Positions 1 to 8,144 of a stretch of 43,179 nucleotides of DNA are shown here, piece by piece. Made by a program: the position numbers and the translations under genes. The notes beneath the pieces were generated by a model. That model saw only the letters and a program-made list of their open reading frames with translations. It made no database searches and was not told the origin of the DNA. Within the stretch, counting starts at the first letter, position 1. Each line of letters starts with the position of its first letter. The DNA comes from Candidatus Poribacteria bacterium (GTDB lineage Bacteria; Poribacteria; WGA-4E; WGA-3G): positions 1-43,179 of the forward strand of contig JAAXHO010000215.1 of NCBI GenBank assembly GCA_012270795.1, read 5' to 3'.

Positions 1-347
1 CGAGTGCCCAATACAATGTTTTACTCCTTTCGCATTATGCGAAGTTAGAGTTATTGTTTCGCAACACGTAACGTCAATATTTCGGGGTTGATGTGCGTTT
101 TATTGCGCGTTCACACCCCACAGTAACTCAATGAAAAATATGTAACTAACAGATTCAGGATTCCGTTAGGAATCTATTCAACTAACCTAAAAGTGTCAGA
201 TCCGTGCATTTGCCGTTGCTCAGATCCTTCGTATACGGGATTCGGTTCGTGTTCTTGGGATTGTAAACCTTACCATGTCCGAAAATCCCTTATATTTATG
301 TCAAACCGAATATTGTATTATTTATTACTGAACGTTATGAAATTATA

Positions 348-503
348 ATACCAATTCAAATTAATATTGTTCCATTAAGGAATTTCACTTTTATCGTTAG
401 TTGGAGGTCTCTCTTCGGTAGGAGCGACCTCCCGGTCGCGACCTGGAGGTCGCTCCTACCAGAACATTTTGACAAATGGCACCTTATTTTTTAGAAATGG
501 TAT
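348..503. repeat. MITE-like element, shell type M1, with GGTAGGAGCGACC palindrome
   Basis: The ends are imperfect inverted repeats starting ATACCA and ending TGGTAT, with AT-rich inner arms. Inside sits a 44-bp near-perfect palindrome (417-460) starting GGTAGGAGCGACCTCC. The same shell and core recur at 6417-6573 at the other side of the gene cluster. There is no coding capacity, so any movement would need a transposase supplied from elsewhere. Confidence 0.75.
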
Positions 504-549
504 AATATTGATTTTAAAAAATGTCAACTAAAAAATCATATCGGGGTGC

Positions 550-727
550 GTAAAGTTTTTGCTTATGTCTGAACCAGGATTTTCAAGATTATCAGATTTT
601 CAGGATTTCCCTCAACAGGTTCTATTTCCAAAGTTGACATCAAAATGCATCAAAAATCCTTGATGGGGTAATCTTGGAAATCTGATAATCCTGCAAATCC
701 TGGTTCAGACATAAGCAAAAACTTTAC
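550..727. repeat. Long hairpin repeat, palindrome type C (GTCTGAACCAGG)
   Basis: Both ends read GTAAAGTTTTTGCTTATGTC or its complement, then GTCTGAACCAGGATTTTC with AATCCTGGTTCAGAC on the far side. Related palindromes lie at 7351-7526 and 16580-16713. The stem is long and the loop differs between copies. Confidence 0.8.
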
Positions 728-791
728 AAACCTAAAAATAGGCAGATACCCAAAACGGATACTTGTCCATTTTTTTAATAACGCTTCAAGA

Positions 792-1586
792 CTACTCCGT
801 CGTTCTTATCGTTTGATAATTGCTCTCTGGACCGACACGTTCACCCCCCGCGGACACACTGCCGGACACACTTTTCATTTTCACGCGATACTTCGTGTTC
901 GCCCTTAGCCCCGAAATCCGGACAGATAAACTCGTCCCAGCAGATTGCCACGGGAAAGAATTCCACATCCGCCCATATTTATAATAATACGCTGTAATTG
1001 GAGAACCCCCATCGTCCGGATAAGACCACGACACATCTATGTAATTGCTCCCCGCTGATAGACTAAATACCGGCGGACTCGGTGCCGTTACCGGGGGTAA
1101 AGACACAGAGACAGTATAACTCACATCAAAACCCTCACCTGTAGACGAAATCGTGCCAGATGCCCTAAACGTATAGTCACCACTCACACCACTCGGAAAC
1201 GAATAACTCAACTGCGATGTCAGATTGCCAGAACTATCCTGTGTTTCCGTAGAACCAAAATCGGATTCACCCGGCTCCTGAACATACCAAAACACATAAC
1301 TCGGTGCCGCACTCAACGTCAAATTCGCCTCATGTCCTGTCCCCGCAGTCGCCGTGTAAATGCCATCGGAGGAAACAAGCGACACCGTAGGGGTTGTCGG
1401 GGTCGTCGGCGCAGCAGACTGATCATCATCCGCATCATCGTCATCGTCATCCGCATCATCATCGTCCCCATAGAACTCAAACGTCATCGTAAAGTCACTG
1501 GCAATTTCTGTCTTCGGTTTTCCTGTCACGGCTAAGAACGGTAGATGCATGTCACTTAATTCCGGAGGCGATAACTTCATCGGCAC
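792..1586 (-). CDS. Ig/FN3-containing C-terminal part of the frameshifted secreted metzincin-like protein
   Basis: This is the downstream part of the gene encoded at 1577-3097, read in a different frame. The coding frame really continues back to the T7 run at 1623-1629. Restoring one A on the coding strand joins the halves as LTEEEKK-WTRFITARDADG without a gap, so the ATG at 1586 is probably not a true start. The region holds an Asp/Ala-rich linker (about residues 40-55), a Thr/Pro-rich spacer, an Ig-like stretch (about 65-160) and a fibronectin type III domain (about 165-262). Such domains usually mediate adhesion or spacing on secreted enzymes. It has no ribosome binding site of its own. 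The domain calls are by eye. Confidence 0.7.
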   Translation of the reverse strand: MPMKLSPPELSDMHLPFLAVTGKPKTEIASDFTMTFEFYGDDDDADDDDDDADDDQSAAPTTPTTPTVSLVSSDGIYTATAGTGHEANLTLSAAPSYVFWYVQEPGESDFGSTETQDSSGNLTSQLSYSFPSGVSGDYTFRASGTISSTGEGFDVSYTVSVSLPPVTAPSPPVFSLSAGSNYIDVSWSYPDDGGSPITAYYYKYGRMWNSFPWQSAGTSLSVRISGLRANTKYRVKMKSVSGSVSAGGERVGPESNYQTIRTTE

Positions 1587-3097
1587 GCCATCCGCATCTC
1601 TGGCCGTAATAAACCGTGTCCATTTTTTTCTTCTTCCGTGAGGTTTTCATCAAAAAGGTTCGGTTCAGGTTTTGGATTCTTTTTCTTCTTGACCATACCA
1701 AAACTTCCATCTTCCCAAAAGCCTCCCGAAGGTGTCAGCTGCATAATACAGTTCATTTGCCCACAGTGTGTGGAGATATTCAGGCTGTGTAAAACTTCAT
1801 GACTAATCACGACATTCGTCAGAATTTCTATAGCAGCGTCTATGTAGGTATTGGCAGCGTTTGGGTCTTCCTGTATTTCCGTTTTAACATCCGCATCTAA
1901 ATTATCTGTATTACCGCGCCACTGATTTGTAAGCGTTGTCTTTATGTTTTCGGGGAAGATTTTGATTAACGAATACTTGTAAGGCGACCCATTCGTTGCA
2001 TGTCCAAACCTGTCTGGATTGGTATTAGATTTCGCATCATCCGTTTCTTCTATGATACGAAGTGCCCAGACGTTTTGGGCACCCGGCACATCAGGTGCCC
2101 CTCCCCCAGGATTAGAGTTGTAGTTCACTCTGCCGACAAGATCATCCACCACGATTTCCGTATCATGTACGACTTTACCATTCGCAAGATACTCAAAAAA
2201 ATCAAGGAACGGATCATGCCCTGTTACTTTTTTTAAAAGTGCGCTGTCTACATGTGTAAAGACGTGAACTGCCTCTTTTTGACTGTCCAACCCATATTCT
2301 GTATCCGGAAGACTGCCTAACCCATAGTCTGTCATACTTTCATGCACAGTGTATATGACATCTTTTTTATTCGGGTTCAGGCGTGTGAATCCTGCAGGAT
2401 CCCCGTTTGCATCTATTGTCGTATAAATCCCGCGATACTCATCATAGCGGGACCACCCATCGCCAGGGTGCTTGTTGTCGTCATTGTCCTCATCGTCGTC
2501 ATTGTCGGGATTGTCGTCATAGGGTCCCTTTTCATCGTCCGCTTCGGCTTTATCTTGTGCGTCACCAACATCCGCCACAAAAAAACCGTGAGCCTTTTCC
2601 CAGCCGTCTGCGATGTCGTTATCGTTCACATCTATGGGGATATGCTTGGTGATGTCTATGGTCGTATTTGCGATAGTAAGTTGTATCTCTCCATGTGCGC
2701 CATTGTCTCTACACCGCACTTTGATGGTTGTCGGCAGCGTCCTATTCACAGAGTTATATTCATAAGTGAGGGTGGTTCCATCCGTCGACACTGTCCATTC
2801 TGCATTATCCTCCGCATCAAAATAGAGGTCGTTCTCAAGAGAATCCCCCGCATTCGCAGCGATGCCTCTAAAGTTGGAGGAGGTGAGGACAACCTTTATG
2901 TCGTAATCACGACTCGGGTCTGTTACTTTTAGCACGACATCAAAATCGAAGGTATGGGTGGGTATCGCTTGCGGTAAATCGTTCTCATCAAAATCTGGTG
3001 TGACTGTGGCGGTGATACCGTTCTGTGCAGAGAGAGACGGCACACAGACATAACAGAAAATTAGTGTAAATATTAGGAACATAACGTTCTTTTTCAT
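1577..3097 (-). CDS. Secreted metzincin-like zinc metallopeptidase (N-terminal and catalytic part)
   Basis: The start is placed at the ATG ending at 3097, seven bases after AAAGGAG. An upstream in-frame ATG at 3136 would put extra residues before the signal peptide. Residues 1-24 form a signal peptide ending SLSA before QNG. A Ca-binding-like motif DVNDNDIADGWE and Asp-rich stretches follow, typical of secreted proteins. The active-site motif HEVLHSLNISTH begins near residue 433 and is followed by CGQMNCIM. That is a metzincin-type HExxH with a third His, then Cys-x4-Cys-x-Met as in archaemetzincins, but with one extra residue before the third His and Asn where Gly is usual. The frame ends soon after in RMACR because of a one-base shift, and the Ig/FN3 tail continues at 792-1629. 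Confidence 0.75.
   Translation of the reverse strand: MKKNVMFLIFTLIFCYVCVPSLSAQNGITATVTPDFDENDLPQAIPTHTFDFDVVLKVTDPSRDYDIKVVLTSSNFRGIAANAGDSLENDLYFDAEDNAEWTVSTDGTTLTYEYNSVNRTLPTTIKVRCRDNGAHGEIQLTIANTTIDITKHIPIDVNDNDIADGWEKAHGFFVADVGDAQDKAEADDEKGPYDDNPDNDDDEDNDDNKHPGDGWSRYDEYRGIYTTIDANGDPAGFTRLNPNKKDVIYTVHESMTDYGLGSLPDTEYGLDSQKEAVHVFTHVDSALLKKVTGHDPFLDFFEYLANGKVVHDTEIVVDDLVGRVNYNSNPGGGAPDVPGAQNVWALRIIEETDDAKSNTNPDRFGHATNGSPYKYSLIKIFPENIKTTLTNQWRGNTDNLDADVKTEIQEDPNAANTYIDAAIEILTNVVISHEVLHSLNISTHCGQMNCIMQLTPSGGFWEDGSFGMVKKKKNPKPEPNLFDENLTEEEKNGHGLLRPEMRMACR
1623..1629 (-). other. Frameshift site in a run of seven A (coding strand)
   Basis: The coding strand reads GAAGAAGAAAAAAATGG. With eight A instead of seven, the protease and its Ig/FN3 tail become one open frame. 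The run could be a sequencing error, a true mutation or a slippage site. Confidence 0.8.
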
Positions 3098-3132
3098 GTG
3101 AAGATCTCCTTTTAGATTGAAATAAGTTGAAA

Positions 3133-4140
3133 TCATCGGTGCCTCTGCTGAAGTGTGTTTGCGAAGTCTGGGTCTACTTCTCGTAGTTTTTTCAGTGCTT
3201 CTTTGGGTGTTTTTGCGTTTCTAAAGATGTGTGCGGCTTGCTGCATTCGCTTTGCACTGACGGGTGGTTTTTGCCCGGGTGTGATCAGTTTTTTGACGAG
3301 TTCTTGTGTCAAAAACTTTTGGACATCTGCTTCCGTTTTTATTGTCGCAACTTGATGTAGCTGCTGGACAAAGTTCTCAAACTGCTGTTTTTCTTGTTGA
3401 GCCATTTTTTGTGCGTGTTCATATCTTTGTTGTGCCCGTTGCCTTGCAACCGCACGAGAAGTCACGCCACCGTTTTTTGAAGCATCCGACACATTGCCAT
3501 CCTTATCCTCATCCGCAATCCCATCTGAAAGCGGGTCTCCTGGTTGAATCTTCGGCAGTTTTTGCGGTGCAGGCCCTGACTCCGCGGCAACATCGGGTTG
3601 AACAGGCACACTGTCTCCTGCCACACCCCGATTCTTTTGGGCGAGCGGCCCAAAACTGGGTTTCCCCGCAAGGATCCGGTTTATGGAATATCCGGGATCC
3701 GGCTGCGTGTATGATCTATCGGGATACGCTTCTATTAACTTCAGGGATTGCCGGTAATGTGCCAAAGCCTTGCTGTAATCCCCAAGGTTCTGATGTGCAT
3801 GCCCCAGATAGTAATGAATCTGTTCTGGATACGCACCATAATACGAGTTCATGCGATACATATCTACATACTTGAGTGCCTCTGTCCCGTAATGGATCGC
3901 CGCCTCCGGATAGATATGCATGCCCGCCCCCAATAACTCTCCGAGCAAACCTGGGGAGTCCGGATGATACGCCAACAACGGTTGGAGTTGATCGAAAAGC
4001 ACGGCATCATTATGAATCCACTCTCCGTTTTCATCACGCACTGCAAGAAGTCGTCGAGCGTAATATGTCTGTTGTGAATAGGGATCTGCCGCGATGGCAC
4101 GGTTCAGAAGGGCGACTCCTCTGTCCAATTTTCCGAGCAC
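3133..4140 (-). pseudogene. TPR-repeat protein, second copy, downstream fragment after a 1-base deletion
   Basis: This is the main body of a tandem duplicate of the gene at 4493-5800. It aligns throughout, with AALNRAIAADPYS-like TPR helices, GELLGAGMHIYPEAAIHYG and a C-terminal segment with KTEADVQKFLTQELVKKL and EVDPDFANTL. The ATG at 4140 is a chance codon. The frame is joined to the fragment 4104-4439 when one base is restored at about 4118-4119. TPR domains bind other proteins; the partner is unknown. The stop at 3133 lies just upstream of the protease gene, whose start is about 36 bases away, so the cluster may be one transcript. Confidence 0.75.
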
Positions 4141-4439
4141 GCCCGATAAGCATACCTGTAGAGTTCCTTTAGGGTCATTGCTTTACCTTCATGCATCACG
4201 GTCACTGGTGCCGGCGGTGCGGTTCTGTGCCACTGTTCGCCTTCCCAGTATCCCGTTGCGAATGTCTCCCCTTGGGGCGGGGCTTTGAGGCTGTGGGTGG
4301 CATCGTGTTGTTCAGTCTCTTCCGGGCGTTGTGCTGTCGGATCGGGGTCTAAAGTCGGGGGGGCTGCCTTGTAGCAGAACCAAATTATCGTGAGCATGAC
4401 AAGGACACCCAATGCCCAATAAAACTTTTGCCTTTTCAT
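4104..4439 (-). pseudogene. TPR-repeat protein, second copy, N-terminal fragment with membrane anchor
   Basis: The fragment starts at an ATG preceded by AAAAAAGGAGATTTCTT, the same leader as its paralogue. It encodes a short basic start, a transmembrane segment or uncleaved signal (about residues 6-25), a Pro-rich spacer and the conserved stretch APPQGETFATGYWEGEQW. Its frame ends in NWTEESPF, where the paralogue reads NWAEGVALLNRA. The coding strand has GAGGAGTC where the paralogue has GAGGGAGTC, so loss of one G explains the break. If the loss is real, a membrane-anchored stub without TPRs is made. If it is an error, this is an intact protein close in length to the 435-residue paralogue. 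Confidence 0.75.
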
Positions 4440-4492
4440 AAGAAATCTCCTTTTTTATTTAAATTGAATGAAAATGAAATAACACAAAATCA

Positions 4493-5800
4493 TCAGCGAA
4501 CCCGCAGTGTGTTTGCGAAGTCTGGGTCTACTTCCCGAAGTTTTTTCATGCCTTCTGCAGGGGTTTTCGCGTTTCTAAAGATTTGGGAAGCCCGACGCAT
4601 TCGCTCCGCACTCGGACGCTTGACTGGTGCAGCTGCTGGTTTTGAACCTTCCAACTGTTTCACCAACTCTTGCGTCAAATACTTTTCAAAGTCTGCTTCC
4701 GTTTTTATTGTCGCGATCTGATGTAGCTGCTTCACAAAGTTCTCAAAACGTTTTTGTTCTGCTTGCGTCTTTTGTCGTGTGTGTTCGGACATTTTTTGTG
4801 CCTGTTGCCGCGCAACTGCACGCGGATCCACGCCATCGCTTGGCGATGCCCCCGGAACATCATCATCCGCATCCGCACCCCCATCAAAAAGGGGATCCCC
4901 CGGCTCAACACTCGGCAGTTCCCGCGGCACAGAGACAGACGCTGAACCAACAGAGGGCGCAACAGGCAACCCCCCCACAGCTTTTGAACGCACCTTTTGA
5001 GCCAGTGGCCCAAAACCCGGTTTCCCCGAAAGGATCCGGTTTATGGAATTTCTGGGGGTATCCGGCTGCATGTAAGCTCTATCCGGATACGATTCTATCA
5101 GTTTCAGGGATTGCCGGTGATGTTCCAAAGCTTTGCTGTAATCGCCAATGTTCTGATACGCAAAGCCCAGATAGTGATGAATACGTTCTGGGTACGCACC
5201 ATACCCCGAATTCATGCGATACATATCTACATACTTGAGTGCCTCTGTGCCGTAATGGATCGCCGCTTCAGGATAGATATGCATGCCCGCCCCCAACAAC
5301 TCTCCGAGCAAACCTGGGGAGTCGGGATGATACGCCAACAACGGTTGCAGCCGATCGAAAAGCACGGCATCATTATAAATCCACTCTCCGTTTTCATCAC
5401 GCATTGCGATACCTCTTCGTGTGTAATATGCACTTTTTGAATAGGGGTCTGCGGCGATGGCCCGGTTGAGGAGAGCGACTCCCTCTGCCCAATTTTTCGA
5501 GCGCACCCGATACGCGTAACTGTAGAATTTATCTAAGGGCATCGCTTTGCCGTCATGCATCACGGTGGCTGGTGCCTCGGGCACCGTTCTTTGCCACTGA
5601 TCCCCCTCCCAGTGGCCCGTCGCAAATGTCTCCCCTTGGGGTGGGGCTTTCAGAATAGGGGGCGCAGCCACCTGTTCCGGTTTGGGCAGACTGCCGGGCG
5701 GTTGCTCCGTATCTAAAGGGGGCCCCACATTGTAAAAAAACCAAACCATAAAGAGCATGACAAGCACACCCAGTGCCCAATAAAACTTTTGCCTTTTCAT
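4493..5800 (-). CDS. Membrane-anchored TPR-repeat protein, intact copy
   Basis: The protein has 435 residues. The start ATG follows AAAGGAGATTTTCTT. Residues 6-24 form a hydrophobic anchor with only a few charged residues before it, so the bulk should lie outside the cytoplasm. TPR-like helices run from about residue 95 to 260, including YLGFAYQNIGDYSKALEHH. Then come a low-complexity Ala/Pro/Asp segment and a helical C-terminal region with QAEQKRFENFVKQLHQIATI and AERMRRASQIFRNAKTP. I do not recognise the C-terminal domain. It is a tandem duplicate of 3133-4439 and lies 18 bases downstream of the GspC/PilP-like gene. Context suggests a scaffold for a secretion or envelope complex, but this is inference. 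Confidence 0.8.
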   Translation of the reverse strand: MKRQKFYWALGVLVMLFMVWFFYNVGPPLDTEQPPGSLPKPEQVAAPPILKAPPQGETFATGHWEGDQWQRTVPEAPATVMHDGKAMPLDKFYSYAYRVRSKNWAEGVALLNRAIAADPYSKSAYYTRRGIAMRDENGEWIYNDAVLFDRLQPLLAYHPDSPGLLGELLGAGMHIYPEAAIHYGTEALKYVDMYRMNSGYGAYPERIHHYLGFAYQNIGDYSKALEHHRQSLKLIESYPDRAYMQPDTPRNSINRILSGKPGFGPLAQKVRSKAVGGLPVAPSVGSASVSVPRELPSVEPGDPLFDGGADADDDVPGASPSDGVDPRAVARQQAQKMSEHTRQKTQAEQKRFENFVKQLHQIATIKTEADFEKYLTQELVKQLEGSKPAAAPVKRPSAERMRRASQIFRNAKTPAEGMKKLREVDPDFANTLRVR

Positions 5801-5818
5801 AAGAAAATCTCCTTTCTT

Positions 5819-6385
5819 TTATTTGAGAAAAATTGAATCCAGTTCTAATTGCGTCAGAACATCATCATTTTTGGTGTCGCGAAGTGTCACACTTTTGCTT
5901 GTGACGTTCTCCACAACGAATCTGTCTAACTTTTCACCCGATGTGACGGGGTGAACGCTTTTTTTGAATGTGTCTAACAGATACGCCACCGTTTCACCTT
6001 CTTTTGTAACGCTCCCTATCAAACGATACGGAAAAATACCATGACCGCTCGCGCGCTTTAGCAACGGACGAAAGATATTAGAATCTATAACAACTTGATA
6101 ATACGCATCCAGATGCAACGCAGACACCTCCGCATAACTCATCCAGGGTGCCGTCATACGCTCCCCCTGTGAAACGGATACCGGCGAAGGAGCTTTTTGC
6201 TCAAAAACATGGTCACGCGGCGACACTGCCGTGGCAGCAGAACGTAAATCATCAACAGATACGATCACCCGATGAGAACCACGTTGTGGGGTATGACGAT
6301 AAACGAGTGTCTCGATAACGAAGACCATCAAAACAGCGATAAATCCGTATATCAGATGGGGGAGCATATTTTTTAAGTGCGACAT
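5819..6385 (-). CDS. GspC/PilP-like inner-membrane protein with periplasmic homology-region domain
   Basis: The start chosen is the ATG at 6385, after GCAGGAATTGAC. An upstream ATG at 6412 lacks a binding site. One transmembrane helix (about residues 10-27) is followed by a periplasmic part. The segment YQVVIDSNIFRPLLKR, a short loop, YRLIGSVTKEGETVAYLL and then GEKLDRFVVENVTSKSVTLR resembles the homology-region domain of type II secretion GspC and of PilP, which contact the secretin. The protein has 188 residues and no PDZ domain. No secretin, GspE or pseudopilin genes lie nearby, so a role in a complete type II system cannot be claimed. It is the first gene of the minus-strand cluster. Confidence 0.55.
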   Translation of the reverse strand: MSHLKNMLPHLIYGFIAVLMVFVIETLVYRHTPQRGSHRVIVSVDDLRSAATAVSPRDHVFEQKAPSPVSVSQGERMTAPWMSYAEVSALHLDAYYQVVIDSNIFRPLLKRASGHGIFPYRLIGSVTKEGETVAYLLDTFKKSVHPVTSGEKLDRFVVENVTSKSVTLRDTKNDDVLTQLELDSIFLK

Positions 6386-6416
6386 GTCAATTCCTGCTTT
6401 CGCTTTGTGCAAAGTT

Positions 6417-6573
6417 ATACCATTTCTAATTGATTATGTCTCATTAGCATCGGGGTTCCGGTAGGAGCGACCTCCAGGTCGCGACCTGGAGGTCGCTCCT
6501 ACCGAAGAGATGCACCCCAACCAGCAATAACAGTGGAATTCCTTAATGAGATATTATTTTTTAAAATTGGTAT
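6417..6573. repeat. MITE-like element, shell type M1, with perfect 44-bp palindrome
   Basis: The ends read ATACCATTTCTAATTG on the left and TTTTAAAATTGGTAT on the right, with TCTCATTA/TAATGAGA inner arms. The core at 6460-6503 is a perfect 22+22 bp palindrome starting GGTAGGAGCGACCTCC. The element lies just upstream of the GspC/PilP-like gene and may contain or disturb its promoter. Confidence 0.8.
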
Positions 6574-6962
6574 TAGAAGTTTATTGTTTCACGACACGTC
6601 TGCGTTGTATCGCGTACTATTTTATCTATTGCGATGCTGCTGCGTCCAGCAAACAAAGCAGTTATAGACAACCTAAAAGGCTATCCGTTGTTAGTTTGAA
6701 GTATACCACATCTGAGGTTTAGCTGTCAAGTTGCCGAAAACAGGAATGGGTACCCTGTTACGAAACCTTATGTGTAGCACAATCATCCAGATTGTGTCGT
6801 AAGGACGCAAACTGGATGTGGACGTTACAGTAGTGTCCAAGTAATTGGACGACACGTTAACATTTCGGGGTTGATGTGCGTTTTATTGCACATTCACACC
6901 CATAAAAAATAAAAATAAATGAAAATGTTGAACAGATTCACGGTTCGGTAAGAATCTATTCA

Positions 6963-7107
6963 GCCATAGGTGTCAATTTAGGGGCTATTCTACCCCATTT
7001 CCCTCTTGTTGGAGGGGTTTCTAACCCCGATAGCAGAATGGAACGGCATAAAATCGGGGTTAGAAACCCCTCCAACAAGAGTTTCATTTCTTAAATTGAC
7101 ACCTATG
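6963..7107. mobile_element. MITE-like insertion with a 16-bp target duplication
   Basis: The terminal inverted repeats are CCATAGGTGTCAATTTA and its complement. The sequence GGTAAGAATCTATTCA occurs immediately before (6947-6962) and after (7108-7123). The related site in the left direct repeat (about 168-185) has a single GGAATCTATTCA with no insert, so it serves as an empty site. The interior is palindrome type B (7003-7081), starting CTCTTGTTGGAGGGG. No transposase is encoded. Confidence 0.8.
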
Positions 7108-7350
7108 GGTAAGAATCTATTCAACTAACCTAAGAGTGCCAGATCCGCGCATTTGCCGTTGCTCAGATCCTTCGTATACGGGATTCGGTTTGTGTGCTTG
7201 GAATTGAAAACCTTACCATGTCCGAAAATCTCTTATATTTTTGTCAAACCAAGTATTGTGTTTTTTAACTTAACGTCAGAAATTATATTATTGGATTCAA
7301 AAAATGTCAACTTAAAAATCATATCGGGGTGTGTAAAGTTTTTGTCACTT

Positions 7351-7526
7351 GTCTGAACCAGGATTTTCAAGATTATCAGATTTTCAGGATTTTCCTCAAT
7401 AGGTTCTATTCCAAAGTTGACATCAAAGTGCATCAAAAGTCTTGATGAAGTAATCCTGGTAATCTGATAATCCCGGGGAATGCCTAATGGCATTCATACC
7501 GTTGATTTGTAAATCCTGGTTCAGAC
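7351..7526. repeat. Palindrome type C carrying an inserted 38-bp hairpin element
   Basis: The outer arms GTCTGAACCAGG and CCTGGTTCAGAC match the copy at 550-727. The right arm is split by the hairpin element at 7472-7509, between AATCTGATAATC and TAAATCCTGG. Confidence 0.8.
7472..7509 (+). mobile_element. 38-bp hairpin mini-element, copy 1
   Basis: It reads CCCGGGGAATGCC, a four-base loop, then GGCATTCATACCGTTGA and TTTG. The stem is GAATGCC/GGCATTC. Its host is palindrome type C. The same element occurs at 21025, 22022, 23969, 30652 (reverse) and 36169 (reverse). Confidence 0.8.
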
Positions 7527-7550
7527 AAAGAACAGGTATACTACCTAACT

Positions 7551-7889
7551 AACGTGAGTTTGATAATAATATTAAAGTGGGTTTGACGCAATGATTTAGA
7601 GGAATCCAACACGTTATATCATGCCTACCCAAATTGGATGCCGAATCAATCGCAGCACTCCAGCGGAGTGCCATGTTTATAGAAAATCGGATTTTCAAGT
7701 TCTTGCACTCCAGCGGAGTGCAATGTGTGCTGAACCCACATACCGCTCCTACGGAGCGGGGTGCTGTGTTGGGCTGTTGCTATAAACATATTGCTCCTAC
7801 GGAGCAAGGGATTTGTTCTGGTTTCTAACCAAGATGAACATTGACGAACCACCACATTCAAAATTGACTTGTTTTATCAAACTCACGTT
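7551..7889. repeat. 339-bp element with terminal inverted repeats and internal short hairpins
   Basis: It begins AACGTGAGTTTGATAA and ends with the exact complement, and AACT flanks both sides as a possible 4-bp target duplication. Inside are two GCACTCC-AGC-GGAGTGC hairpins (near 7656 and 7706) and two GCTCC-TAC-GGAGC hairpins (near 7746 and 7794), themselves bracketed by ATGTTTATAG/CTATAAACAT. No convincing gene is present. Confidence 0.65.
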
Positions 7890-7900
7890 AACTATTCTAA

Positions 7901-8043
7901 CTCAAGTTGCTACCTATTATTTGTTGGAGGGGTTTCTAACCCCGATTGATAACATAAAACAACAAATTTTGATGCGAATTGTCATAAATCGGGGTTAGAA
8001 ACCCCTCCAACAAGAGTATTCTAAAGTAGGTGGCAACTTAGGT
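7901..8043. mobile_element. MITE-like element, shell type M2, with palindrome type B
   Basis: The ends are CTCAAGTTGCTACCTA and TAGGTGGCAACTTAG. TATTCTAA is present on both sides (7893-7900 and 8044-8051) as a likely 8-bp target duplication. The interior is an inverted repeat (7921-8013) starting TTGTTGGAGGGGTTTC, the same core as at 7003-7081 and 31822-31894, which sit in different shells. Confidence 0.75.
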
Positions 8044-8114
8044 TATTCTAAAAAATTACAAAATCAAGATATTACCCGATTAATTTATTAATCTTCATAC
8101 AGGTTTTGCTGCTG

Positions 8115-8144
8115 AAAAAACCGTACCGTACGGTACGGTTTTTT
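8115..8144. repeat. Perfect 30-bp palindrome of CCGTAC units
   Basis: AAAAAACCGTACCGT is followed directly by its complement. Related words occur at 8151-8163 and 8248-8260. It resembles a terminator hairpin with a T tail on either strand, but no gene ends here on either side. It is more likely the arm of the larger element at 8115-8390. Confidence 0.7.

Larger units (their letters stand above)
60..750. repeat. Left copy of a long direct repeat flanking the protease/TPR cluster
   Basis: This gene-free stretch is matched in the same orientation by 6840-7530. Shared segments include TTTCGGGGTTGATGTGCG near 80, TTTGCCGTTGCTCAGATCC near 210, CTTACCATGTCCGAAAAT near 270 and the hairpin that begins with GTCTGAACCAGG near 567. 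The copies differ by many substitutions and by other repeats inserted into each of them. The left copy contains a 156-bp inverted-repeat element (348-503). I see no gene in 1-791. Confidence 0.75.
6840..7530. repeat. Right copy of the long direct repeat flanking the protease/TPR cluster
   Basis: This matches 60-750 in order and orientation, but is interrupted by an inserted element at 6963-7107 and by the 38-bp hairpin element at 7472-7509. It lies upstream of the whole cluster, as the left copy lies downstream. No gene is visible in it. Confidence 0.75.

Noticed and set aside
2342-2932. Long plus-strand open frame opposite the metzincin-like gene
   Set aside because: It lies antisense to a gene with signal peptide and active-site motif, has a Cys/Arg/Ile-rich composition and no binding site, so it is a shadow.
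8115-8144. Palindrome as a simple rho-independent terminator
   Set aside because: It has the right shape, but no gene ends within 1 kb on the left, and its arm pairs with 8248-8260 as part of a larger element.
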